Of a DNA stretch of 36,760 nt, positions 21,007-31,576 are shown one piece after another (the first letter of the stretch is position 1; every line of letters begins with the position of its first letter). This stretch comes from Takakia lepidozioides (taxonomy: Eukaryota > Streptophyta > Takakiopsida > Takakiales > Takakiaceae), in NCBI GenBank assembly GCA_030704615.1, contig CM060731.1, positions 49,749,241-49,786,000 on the forward strand. Direction: 5' to 3'. Made by a program: the position numbers and the translations under genes. The notes beneath the pieces were generated by a model. It saw nothing but the letters and a program-made list of their open reading frames with translations, had not been told where the DNA came from and made no database searches.

Positions 21007-22540
21007 ACTACATCTCTCTCTCTCTCTCTAGGAAATTGCCTTCCTGAAATTGCCTTCCATCTCTGTGTCCTCTTCCATCCAAAGTTGTGAAGTGGTGTTG
21101 TAATTGTGGTGTATTCTTGGTTGGTATTATTCCATAACTGTACAGGTAGATTGGAGATTTATCTTTCAACTTCATCACAACAAGCTGGCTCTCAGATGGA
21201 TTACTGGGATGTCAAGAACCTCTCAGTGTACATGTCCAGCATCCTGTTATGAATTTGATGTAGCACCCACGTAATTGAATCCAAGTTCAATTTAACTGTG
21301 ACTGCAACACTTTGAGCTCATCTCCATTTGTCTGGTGCATCAATGTCTTATGCAGAAGAAATGTTTGACAATAGTGTATTGAGATCTTAGCTTCCAGCCA
21401 CTCGAGGAGATATATGCCTTAATGGGGCAAAACATTCAACCCACAGAAGATACTTCATAACACATTTTCTTCACACCTTACATTGCACACATGCTGAGCA
21501 TATCCTGTGAACAGTACATTCCATGAGATAGCACATAACCTGGGCTGTCACTACTGAGATTTTTATCCTGTCATATAGCCTGATGATTGGTGGAAGTCTG
21601 AAGACGGCACCTAAGACAGTTGTTACTTCAGGTCAAAAGATATATCGAGCGATAGAGTCAATGATGTACACATAAGAAGAAGAATCCCAGAAGAAGCAAG
21701 GAATGTTGCACCAAACATCAAGATGTGTGTGCAGCTTATTGTTGTAGTCACCTTTAATTACTAATCGCAGTGCACAATCCTGCACAGATAGGATGGCAAT
21801 TGCATTAAAAGAAAGGGGATGAATAACAAAAGAGAAGATGAGAGCCTCCAGAGACACTGCGAGTAGAATTCTTACCGACCCTTCCCTCTGAGCTCAGTTC
21901 CTTGACAAATGTACATGCCAAGCTTTGTAAGTTGCGCCCTAGCCTTCTTAAGACACCCGGATGCTCCCATGGACATAAATCGCAGGTCAGCAACTGCAAT
22001 CTGAGTGTATTGACTATATCTCAATGGAGAGTCCCATCGAACATCTTGATTGTTGGGGGTTTCCTCCAAGGCAGCAAAGCAAGAGAGAGGCATTTCACAC
22101 ACGTATCAATACGTGTATTGGCTTGTTGGGAATGCATTTTGAGGATTATGCTGGAAATGTTAACATCTCAAATCAGATTGAAAGGAATACAACACAAGTC
22201 TTCAAGTGCAAGGATTCTTTTCAAATGTGCTTCAGAAGTATACATTCTCACTTTCACCCAAACTGGGTGCATTGCTATGACCAAAAGGCTATAGAAACAT
22301 CTTGTGAGTGTGTTATTAAGTAATCCAGAAAGACTCCTGCAAGAAATGGAAGGCCAGAAGCAATCTCGACAGCAGTATACCACTGGAGCAAGCCTTGGCA
22401 CTGCCGGGGCACTGACGGTGGACCCTAGTCTGCTCGGCTGTTTGAGAGTTGATTTTAAAGCTAGCCAGATAGGCAAGTATCAATGCTTGCAAAGACCAAA
22501 CAATCGAACCACATGAGGACAAACCATGCCATTCTCAGGT
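21007..22540. other. 3' flank of SURNod19 and unassigned sequence
   Basis: Starts with a (CT)n run at 21011-21030 inside the likely 3' UTR. Beyond about 21,400 no coding frame is convincing. Minus-strand frames at 21872-22102 and 22168-22476 might belong to 3' exons or UTR of the decayed fucosyltransferase gene, but show no family motif. Confidence 0.3.
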
Positions 22541-24659
22541 CCTTTATATTATATGTGACAGTTGATCTTGATCCACTGGTGCCTACAAACCCAAGAGATG
22601 CTCAACTGCAGGTCATTTCTTTGACATAAAGAAGGATGTCTGAGATTTCCAGCTATGTTGATGGCATCCTAGAGCCTTCCAGCCCTCCAGGTACATTGCC
22701 TGACCTGAATCCATATTCCCAACTTCAAATATTTCTGGGAGTCTCTTGAAAACTATTCTCGCTTCCATGAAGTGTCAGCACACGATCATTGGTCTTAGCA
22801 TCCACCATCTGCCAAGGAATGTTCCCATCCAGTTCCTTGGTGGAAGCTATGTCATCACAAATACTGGCAAAATTTATTTAGACCCTTTTGAGCTTGGTGG
22901 AATCTCTCTAGCTCCGCTCTCAGGGTGCCAAATGTCACTTAAAGGTTCTTAAATTGCCCATCCAGCAGTCTAAGCTGCACACAAAAGAAAGGTTTCCCTC
23001 TAGTACCTCCCTAACCTATTGTTTCCCTGCTGTTGTGATGTCTTCGTTGAAAGGGAGAAACATCAGCACATGCCGCAGATCATCAGTGTCTTTGTCTCCA
23101 GAAGGAGATTTAATATCTATGTATGTCTGGGCCTCTGTATAGCTCAGAGTGAACATGCTACCAAATGCCAAGACTGGAGCAGAACCTGGCCCAGGACAGG
23201 TGACAATCTCTCTTCTTCTTCTTGCCATTTTCATCACCTTCTCCATTTTCCATTCATTCAATGTGTCCTTCAAATCCTCCATCAAGGGTCTTTGATGGCT
23301 CCATCTATGTAAGCCACCAACATCCATTGATCTCCGTAATGACTCACCAGCAGATGCATTTGATGGGTGAGCTTGGCCGGTTGCGACAGGTCCCATGGGT
23401 CCTCCCTCACCAAGTCCATGATCACGTGAGCTATCAAGCTTCGTCAATGCAGCCAGGCAGAATCCTGCAACTTCCCCAGCTTCAAATTTTCCACTGAAAT
23501 TTCAAACTGTCAATGTGCAGTCATCTCCAACTCCATAAACACGTCTCTGCTCCAATTGGGGTACCGGGTTGAGCAACTTCCCACAAGCTTCAAGAGAACC
23601 CCAAAAAAGAGGCTCTCTCTGCAAACTCTTTGCAAATAGGACCCCCCAAAATAACGAGGCTGATACATCCACCCCACACCAGAGCACAACCAAGTCTCGA
23701 AGATCAATAGTCCCAACCTTAGATGGAGAGATTCCCGATGAAGTCATAATACCTGCCATTGAAATGTACCTGCGACGGCAGCCAGGCTACTATGTTTCTT
23801 GCACATTCAGAGATCACCAAATAATCGGTATTTCTCTCTGTCTACTGTATCCCTTGGGCCATATGGGCCTCCACAGGACATAAGGTTGTTCTATTTTCGC
23901 CCATTTTTCGACTTGTTTTCAATGGTTCATCCTTGTTCTGCTCGTACCCTTGGGCAATTTGAATTCTTCTTTCTCTTTCTTTCTGGGCTCCCTAAATTTC
24001 TTTCTCTGTTCCCATGCAGACGTTACATAGCATCTTTCTTTCTTTCTGTCCCTCCTCTCTCAGCTTTATTAGCACAGCAACTGTGCTAATTGCAGAGCTT
24101 GGAACATGAATGGAAAGTCATAGATGAGGGAAAACCAAAATGCACACCTGCAATCCATGATGAGATCAGAAAAGTGGGTCCAAACCAAAGAGCGGAGCCA
24201 ATGTGGCTTCAGCACGCGATTTTTGGCAACTCCGAAGACAGGCAGTGTGGTGTTCTAGCACAGGCGGAATTATTAACGTCTGATTCAACAATTTTGCAAA
24301 TAGCAGAGCAGTCCTGAGCTCCATCACTTGATTGCTAAATCCGCTGTGTGGCGCATACCACATGTACATCTCTGGCAGATATCCACCTGTTGAATATCCA
24401 GTTCCTGTGGAATGCCTGGATAGAGGTCTTCCAGTACCTCTATTAGATACAATCACAACGGAATTTATCTCAATGGGCGCGAGCCCAAGCCATTTCTGTA
24501 CCTCAGGGTTGCATTGCAAGCATGAAGGATGCTGCCTTTTGGGGCGGAGGAGGGGAGAGTCTTGACATGGAAGAGGCCAAACAGGAGTACCGCACAGGGT
24601 ACAGAAGCACATACCCAGCTCTGGAACATTTTGCTGCTTTTGCTACCGCCACATGCCAC
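22540..24659 (-). pseudogene. Plant-type protein O-fucosyltransferase-like gene, decayed
   Basis: Read right to left. ATG at 24659 is followed by a hydrophobic segment (VPCAVLLFGLFHV) fitting a Golgi signal anchor. After a frame change near 24,530 comes the family signature YAPHSGFSNQVMELRTALL and LLNQTLIIPPVLEHH. Later pieces: LRDLVVLWCGVD and VYGVGDDC (23500-23700), VLAFGSMFTLSY and FLPFNEDITTAGK (23020-23190), QLRLLDGQFKN (about 22,960), and ILLYVKEMTCS then ASLGFVGTSGS (about 22,580-22,640). The order matches GDP-fucose protein O-fucosyltransferases. Frames change several times and an in-frame TGA splits CS from ASLGF where the family has a cysteine. Some changes may be introns, but this copy is probably non-functional. 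Confidence 0.7.
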
Positions 24660-25441
24660 TCATGCCATGATCCTCTCCTTGGTCCTTCCTTGTGGCTGAT
24701 AAACCCTACTTTTCTTCACACTGCTTGCATTGGCGTTTACTACACGCTGTTGTCCACAGACTTGTATGACACATTCTACGATCAGCTGTGTCACTCTCTT
24801 GTACAGAAATAGAGATTGAGACATTGACTCAATTGCACGGGAATTCCAAGGGCCCACGTGATAGAGGAAGAAGAGAGAGAGAGATGGAGTCTTTGCTTTT
24901 GATTCGTTTTCTCCAGTTGTCATCTACAGTCCTAAGAAGAAAAACGAAGGCACCACAAACCGGCTCTGAAAGAGAACAGATCAGAGAGTACCATAACAAA
25001 GTCCCCCCCCTATGTAATGTTGGCCATTATGCATGGATATCAACCAACGTTCATTAGCAGCAATGGCCCCACCTCCATCGTGCTCACTTCACAAGAACTT
25101 CGCACTATAAACCCATCTGTACTAGAACACCCAAAACTTCACCCCTCGACCCTCGTTCTCAGCGAAACTTGCATTACAAAGATCACTGAGAGCAGAATAT
25201 ATTTCCACACCTGTTCAATGCCAACATGCCCGATTTTCCTGGAGGGTACAAGTCCTCAATCATCGCCTCATCTTCTTGTTGGTAAGCGAGGGGATCCAGC
25301 ACACCATATTACTGAAAACTTACCACCAAACTGGAAATCTGCCGGATGTTACTGTGGAGACTGCCCTTTTCAACATGTATGCCAAAACAGATTTTGTCAA
25401 GTCCAGCATCAGAAGGCTTCACATCTTCGGTTACAGTATTG
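24660..25441. other. Unassigned sequence upstream of the fucosyltransferase remnant
   Basis: No recognised gene. On the minus strand at about 25,180-25,440 there is a stretch with protein-like composition (YGVLDPLAYQQEDEAMIEDL) and a possible donor GTAAGT, but it matches no family known to me. A C8 run occurs near 25,003-25,010. Confidence 0.3.
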
Positions 25442-25771
25442 CTTCACTTATTTAGGATTATCACTTATTGAGGACAAGTGGCAGGCCTTGAAATGACGTG
25501 GGGTAAAAGACAACAATAGACTCTCTTCACTTATTTAGGATTATCACTTATTGAGGACAAGTGGCAGGCCTTGAAATGACGTGGGGTAAAAGACAACAAT
25601 AGACTCTCTTCACTTATTTAGGATTATCACTTATTGAGGACAAGTGGCAGGCCTTGAAATGACGTGGGGTAAAAGACAACAATAGACTCTCTTCACTTAT
25701 TTAGGATTATCACTTATTGAGGACAAGTGGCAGGCCTTGAAATGACGTGGGGTAAAAGACAACAATAGACT
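25442..25771. repeat. 83-bp tandem repeat, four nearly identical copies
   Basis: Units start at 25442, 25525, 25608 and 25691, each beginning CTTCACTTATTTAGG and ending with AACAATAGACTCT. The copies appear identical by eye except at the last edge. The period of 83 is not a multiple of three and no frame stays open through it. The near-identity means recent expansion or an assembly effect. Confidence 0.95.
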
Positions 25772-26740
25772 CCGGCCTCCTTGATGTCAGTGGACTACCG
25801 TACTTACCTAGCTTATTAGCCACTTCTGCGCCTAATAATTGAATAAAAATGGAATATTATTAGGCAGATTCGTTTTAATTATTTAGGCACCTCACCTAGG
25901 TAATTTTCAAACATTAGGCATGTATTACAATTGACCTTGGATAAATGTTATCTGCTTTTTTGTTATGTCACCCTTAATGTTATGAATAGTTGCTTTGTAA
26001 AAATTTACACTTGAAAATGGCATGACTAGAGACTTACAAACATGCAATATCGAGGATGATGATATTCCTCACCTTAACATTCTCTCATATTCATAAGATT
26101 CACTTGAGATAGGTGATGAGACTAACGAGGATGTAGTTGCATCAATTCGGGGCCCTTTGGAAGTTGTGGCTTCTATGGTTGGGATGAGAGCTTTAGTTTT
26201 GGCTTTAGTCTAAAATTTTAGTTCTTGTTCATGTTCTTGCTCAATTCTAACAATTGTTTGGGATTGGACATGGCTGGTGAAGTGAAAGCACCCTCTCCCA
26301 AACCAATCGACAGTGCCGTGAAACATGGGCCATATGCAAATCCCACCACCAAAGTGACTAGATCTATGCACCCCATATATTGTAGGAGCTCAGTTGTGTT
26401 GGGGAACTTGGAAAAATCAATTTTTAAAGTGGCTATGACTTGGCAGGGAACATGTCAGAAAATGATATTTGTCACGTATGAGACAAGGGAAGCGACAGGA
26501 GGGTGAGAGACATACCGTACTTATTTAGCTTATTAGGCAATAATTAATTCAAAATCAAGTGCCTAATTAAATTTAGTAAATTTTTGGAAAATGTGCCTAA
26601 AACTTGGAAAAATTTCCTGAGAAGTGCCTAATTGATTGAAAATTGTGAAAAATACCAAAATTTCCAAATATGTGGAAAAAATGCCTAAATTATATTGTTT
26701 AAAGTCCAAAAAATGGCAAAAATACCTACTATTTAAAAGT
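25772..26740. other. AT-rich non-coding sequence with paired repeats
   Basis: TACCGTACTTA followed by a TAGCTTATTAG-like phrase occurs at about 25,797 and again at about 26,514, each followed by GCCTAAT-rich sequence. GCCTAA recurs many times. A 93-residue frame at 26225-26506 resembles no family convincingly. Confidence 0.4.
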
Positions 26741-26971
26741 TCATGTCCACCATCATACTCTTACATTTAGACTAGTGGCTTCACCCCCGAGCTTATACAA
26801 GAAGGTCTCTAAGAAGTCATACTTGATCATTTCCACTTCCTACTTTGGTGACCCTCCAGCTTCTAGCCATTCACCTTCCAATGGTGAGTTAAACAAGTTA
26901 GTCTCTTAGACTTGTAAACCTTTGGCTTTCAAGACTCTTAGTCTTCTAGATATGTTTAATTACTTCCAACA
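26740..26971 (-). repeat. Probable copia 3' LTR (partial definition)
   Basis: Starts with TGTTGGAAG on the minus strand directly after a polypurine tract at about 26,972-26,980. Includes inverted short phrases around GTCTAAGAG/CTCTTAGAC. No second LTR is in the window to confirm the length. Confidence 0.45.
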
Positions 26972-27004
26972 CTCCCACTCAATTAAGTCATATCATTTCG
27001 TTTA

Positions 27005-27470
27005 TCTTTGGAAAAGAGACACCAAGTAAGGTTGAACACTTGATGTGTTTTGTTTGTGGTAGACTCTTCGTCAAAACATCCGCAACCATATCTCATGTAG
27101 CACAATAGATCACCTTGATCTCTCCCTTGCATATAACTTCCCACATGTACTGATGTTGCACTTCAATGTGCTTCGTCCTTGAATGATATTTCGGATTCTG
27201 ACTCGGTGCAATCGCACTTTGATTGTCACAATAAAAAGTCGTAGGTAGTGATTGGAGACGACCCAAATCTCCAAGCAACTTCCGTAACCAAATATCCTCA
27301 TTTGCTGCTTGTGTAATGGATATGTACTCAGTTTCTGTTGATGACAACGCTATTGTAACTTGGTGCTTACTAGACCAAGATATAGCTCCACCTGCTAGGA
27401 GAAAACAATGGCCTGAAGTTGATTTTCTGCTATCAACGTCTCCTGCCCAATCAGCATTAACAAACCCCAA
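27005..27470 (-). pseudogene. Copia RNase H
   Basis: Reads FVNADWAGDVDSRKSTSGH, then ISWSSKHQ, LSSTETEYIS and YCDNQSAI, keeping the acidic residues expected in copia RNase H (D in ADWAGD, E in STETEY, D in CDNQSA). A TGA follows ATVIYCAT-like sequence, after which VADVLTKSLPQ continues in the same frame. Confidence 0.85.
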
Positions 27471-27514
27471 GAAGCTTGGATCTTTGTAGAATAGACCAGA
27501 GGTTGATGTTCCTC

Positions 27515-28914
27515 TTAGATGTCGAAATATCCTCTTTCATTGCTCTCCAATGGGTTTGTCCGGGATCTGAAAGGAATTGTGAGACGACTCCCATTGAATG
27601 TGCAATGTCTGGCTGTACAAACCATGCAATACATCAAATTGCCGAGTGCGCTTTGATAAGGAGTTTTCCTCATATCCTCCTGTTCTTCTTTAGTCATAAG
27701 TGTCATGTCATTTGTAAGTTTCAAACCAACTTTGAGAGGAGTTGATGTTGGCTTACTCATCTCCAACTTTGTAGAATGATATCAATGTATTGTTGTTGAT
27801 GCATGAATACTATATGGTTCACTCGATCTCTGCTGATTTGAATACCAAGACAGAACCGAATCTCACTCATGTCAGTCATGGCAAACTCAGTACTCAACAG
27901 TGATTTGGTTTCTGGCAATAACCTTTGACGATAGTTGGTAACAATGATTGTGTCATCCACATATAGAACTATGACCATAAATTGCTCTCCCATTCTTTTC
28001 ACATAGATGTTTGTGTCAGCAATGCTTCGCTCAAATCTTGCCTTTAAGAGGTACGCATCGATCCTAGCATACCAAGCTTGAGGACTTTGATTGAGTCCAT
28101 ACAAACTCTTTTGCAGCTTACACTTGAAGATCCACTTGCAACCAATGGCTCTTCGTCCTGCAGGCAACCTAGTGAGTGTCCATGCTTTGTTTTGCATCAA
28201 TGAATCCAACTCTAAGTTTATTACTTCTTCCCGTTGTACTAGTTTGTCTAGAGAGCGCATCGTTTCCTTATATGTAGTAGGTTCAACCACTTGTGATGTT
28301 TCTTCCATAGTTTCAATGGCACTCATAGATGTAATCAGCCTACTATGAGCTTTTCTTTCCCATTGAGATCTCCTTAGAACTGACACATCTTCAACTTCAT
28401 CTCTAGAGTCCATATCAATAGGTGGTTCATCAACTTCAACTCCATGATCAATTTTATCAAGTTGAACACCTCCATCATTTGCTTCAACCATCTTTTGTAT
28501 TGGTTCGTCATAAGACTCATCTTGAAAATGGTGTAATGGCTCTAAGCTCATTCTCATGTCATCTTCTCCCACTACCAAAGATGGTATGAAGCCTTCATCA
28601 AACACTACGTCCCTGTTGTGTTTGACAGCCCTAGTTGTCTCATTGAACAACTTATATCCCTTCAAACCTTTTGTGTAACCAATTAAGATGTATCCTTCTG
28701 ATTTGGAGTCAAGTTTTCTTCGCTTCTGAATAGGAATATTGACATATGCATGACATCCAAAAATCCTACAATGAGCCACACCAGGCTTTTGAGTACTCCA
28801 TACCTCATCTGGTGTTTTTCCCAACACTGATTTGGTAGGTATTCTATTGTGAAGATATGCTACACTGCCAATAGCTTCTGCCCAAAAATGATTTGAAATA
28901 TTCACTTCTTTCAA
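27515..28914 (-). pseudogene. Copia integrase C-terminus and reverse transcriptase with internal deletion
   Basis: The open frame 27757-28914 starts in the integrase C-terminal part (HFWAEAIGSVAYLHNRIPT, GYILIGYTKGLKGYKLF) and runs into RT. GCKWIFKCKLQKSLYGLNQS joins the KWIFK block directly to the LQKSLYGL block. In copia elements about 70-80 residues lie between these, including motif A with the first catalytic Asp. The YVDD box is present (LYVDDTIIV). The frame breaks near 27,760 and continues as TSTPLKVGLKL. Confidence 0.85.
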
Positions 28915-29500
28915 ACATACTCCTTGTAGATTCTTGCAATGATCTATTCATCCGCTCAACTACATCATTCTGCTCAGGTGTATCTGGAACAGTAAGCTGT
29001 CGAGCTATTTCATTCTCTTGAAAAACTGATTGAAAACTTTTGAGATGTACTCACCACCATTGTCAGATCTTAAAATCTTAAGAGACTTTACAGTTTGTTT
29101 TTTCTGCAAGTACTTTGAATTCCTTGAATTTCTCTAGCACTTGACTTTTCTGCTTTAGGAAATTCACCACAACCCTCCTTGACAAATCATCAATGAATAT
29201 CACAACGTACTTTGCTCCTCCAAGTGATGTGGTTTGCATTGGCCCGCATACATCAGAATGTATAATCTCCGATATACTTGTGGCTCTTCGTCCACCCTTA
29301 GGAAATTGACCTCAATGTTGCTTCCCTTCTAGACAACCTTTGCATAGACACATATCGCTCATCTCCTTCAATGGCAGTCCTTCCACAAGATGGCTTGAGA
29401 GTTGCATCTGTCTCAACTTCTTAATGCTCACATGATCTAACCTTCTGTGCCACAACTCGGTTTCTGACATGATAAGTATAGATCCCAACTATGGTGAAAT
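28915..29500 (-). pseudogene. Copia integrase HHCC and DDE core, frame-disrupted
   Basis: Across several frames the minus strand gives LWHRRLDHVS with CKGCLEGKQH (HHCC zinc motif, about 29,330-29,460), IHSDVCGPMQTTSLGG (first Asp), LRSDNGGEY (second Asp, about 29,070) and VVERMNRSLQE (Glu, about 28,950). All three catalytic acids are recognisable, but frameshifts prevent one continuous protein. Confidence 0.8.
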
Positions 29501-29699
29501 GTGGTAAGAGTACTAGAGACACGATGTTATAATCTATACAAGTAATTATCAAGAATAGCTCTTGCTACCACAACTCCTGAGCTATCTGTGATAATGCAAC
29601 CCTGATCTTAGAATATCACTCTGTATCCCTTTGAAACAATTTGCCTTACAGACAACAGATTCTTGGTTAAGATAGGAACATGTATGACATTTTTCACCT

Positions 29700-30476
29700 C
29701 TATAGCTTCCTTTTCATTAAGCATAAGAGAGACTGAGCCTTTCCCACTAATGACATATTTGCTATCATCTTCCAAAAGAACATAATGTGTAGGTGAAAGA
29801 GATCTTTAGGATAAGAAATGCTCTCTCGAGCTGAATTCATATGTTGATATGCTCCCAAATCAACATACCACACATGCTTCTGTCTAGTAGTGGCTGAGAG
29901 AGACACGACAAATAGAACAACATTCCTTTGATGAGTAGCTATGTTCCCTTGACCCTCTCTGCTGCGTTCATCTATAATGCGCTTTCTACAATCTTTGATT
30001 ATGTGACCAGGTTTCTTGCAATAAAAGCACCTCACTTTGGACTGTTTGATCTTTGAGCTAGATTGAGGTTTCTGAAACCTCTGGGACTTCTGAGACACAT
30101 GTGAAGGGAGTCTTCTATTCAAGACTACTCCAGTCTTGCCTGTGAACAAAGCTATGTCTATCTCTATAGACGTACCTTGACATTTTCTTCTTGTTTCCTC
30201 CTTGAGGAGAAGTCCTATGACAACATCAATAGGTAAGTTGGTTTGTCTTGCTAGAGACACAACAAAACCATCATAGGATTCAGGTAAGGTTGCCACTAAC
30301 ACCACTGCCGCGTGTTCATCAGTCACATTAGTTCCCACAGAGACTAATTGATCTCGTAACACACAAAACAAATTCAAGTGTTGTTCAACTGAGTCTAACT
30401 CGGTCATTTTCAGACCATAGAACTTTTGCGTCGCATACACCTGCAATGTGGCATCCTTCGTCTCATATATGGAAAT
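29700..30476 (-). pseudogene. Copia gag and protease
   Basis: Gag (KDATLQVYATQKFYGLKM, LPESYDGFV) is followed by a CCHC knuckle CFYCKKPGHIIKDC at about 30,000 and the protease region WYVDLGAYQHMNS. Copia proteases have DSG or DTG here; this copy has Asp-Leu-Gly (Leu codon TTG at 29856-29858), one C-to-T step from TCG serine. The protease should be inactive. The upstream end of gag is missing. Confidence 0.85.
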
Positions 30477-30489
30477 ATATATATATATT

Positions 30490-31576
30490 ATTTATAATCC
30501 GGTCTCACACATCCTTGCATTTTTAATTAAAAATAACTTATTGCAAGACAATGAAAATATTCTACTTATGAGACTCTGTACATATAAATGACCAATATAA
30601 TAATAAAAACACATGTAAGAGTGAACATTGAATTGTGATATTTCATATGCATTTAATAAGGCTGTTATAGGATATATTTTAATTCAATCTCTACCTCTTT
30701 GTGATTTTTTAATTCACAATATTTTATTACATATCTCATAATATAAAAATTCTAAATAATACGAATAAACTAAAACACTATAGATTATACGTCCACATAT
30801 TAGATCTAGTTGTCTTTAAATATCATCAAATTATTACGGTATAGTCCAACATTCTTAAAGACAAGGTCTCATCATATTTGAAGTATGCAAATGACCCTAA
30901 ACCCTCTACATATACATATACATATATATATACACGTATACATACATATATACATATATATATATATGTATTTATCAGAAATTAGGTTGTGCCAATCTGA
31001 ACTAAGTTGTGCCAACAACCAGGCGGCGCCTCCGTTAGTGGCGCCACATCCCTTAGTGGCGCCACCAACCTTGTTGGCGCCCCGTGCCTTAGTGGCGCCA
31101 CCAACCTTGTTGGCGCCCCGTGCCTTAGTGGCGCCACCAACCTTGTTGGCGCCGCCTGCCTTAGTGGCGCCACAAACCTTGTTGGCGCCCCTGCCTTAGT
31201 GGCGCCACCTACGTTGTTGACGCCCATGTTGTCAACAAGTGGTGTGAGCAACTAAATTGAATTGTGGAGGGTTGTGGTCATACGGTATTCCTTCGTGTAC
31301 CAAATGCCCGACAAATCAAAGATGAAAGCATCTAAGCATGAATTTGAAGGATCTAAGAATCTATTAGAGAATATTTGCTGAACAAGTGGGATGAAGACAT
31401 GGGCATTTGGTATTCCAACGCATACCGTTTGCCCACAAAATCAACCCTGGACAAATCATCTACAACCACTAGTGGTTGATTTGTCGAGGGTCGTAGATGA
31501 TTTGTTGAGGGTTGTAGATGATTTGTCGAGGGTTGTAGATGATAGTGAAATTGTCGAGCATTTGGTATTCCATAAG
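30490..31576 (+). repeat. Dispersed complex repeat, copy 2
   Basis: Second copy of the unit at 16290-17225, same orientation, 1087 bp. It is longer mainly because its GC-rich block has six GTGGCGCCAC palindromes instead of two. It has three rather than four 21-bp units. A 16-bp perfect palindrome CAACCACTAGTGGTTG lies at 31463-31478, and ACAAATCATCTACAACC (31451-31467) is exactly complementary to 31510-31526, so the single strand could fold. Confidence 0.85.
31035..31215. repeat. 36-bp GC-rich minisatellite with GTGGCGCCAC palindromes
   Basis: Units begin TTAGTGGCGCCAC at 31035, 31053, 31089, 31125, 31161 and 31196, mostly 36 bases apart. Each full unit also has TTGTTGGCGCC. The open frames through it on both strands (Ser-Gly-Ala-Thr-type repeats) follow from 36 being a multiple of three with no stops, and are not taken as a protein. 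Confidence 0.9.

Larger units (their letters stand above)
26740..30476 (-). mobile_element. Ty1/copia retrotransposon, minus strand, 5'-truncated and decayed
   Basis: Domains in copia order on the minus strand: gag with zinc knuckle, protease, integrase, RT, RNase H. After RNase H the C-terminal phrase VADVLTKSLPQTKH is followed by a purine-rich tract (GAGTGGGAG) and TGTTGG, the likely start of the 3' LTR at 26971 running leftward. The left limit of that LTR could not be fixed; 26740 is a rough guess. At the other side gag breaks off at about 30,476 against the AT-rich dispersed repeat, so the 5' LTR and start of gag are missing. Confidence 0.85.

Noticed and set aside
25442-25771. CRISPR-like array
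   Set aside because: The 83-bp units are contiguous with no spacers, in a eukaryotic context.
26225-26506. Possible BED zinc finger of a hAT transposase
   Set aside because: DSAVKHG and a later Cys pair recall BED domains, but the spacing is wrong and no transposase core follows.
31007-31255. Long open frames on both strands with Ser-Gly-Ala-Thr / Ala-Pro-Thr repeats
   Set aside because: They come from a 36-bp GC-rich minisatellite without stops. Several frames are open at once, and the matching copy at 16,770-16,845 has fewer units.
16290-31576. The two dispersed repeats as LTRs of one 15-kb retrotransposon
   Set aside because: The interior contains unrelated host genes and a minus-strand copia with its own 3' LTR start at about 26,971; no primer binding site adjoins either copy.
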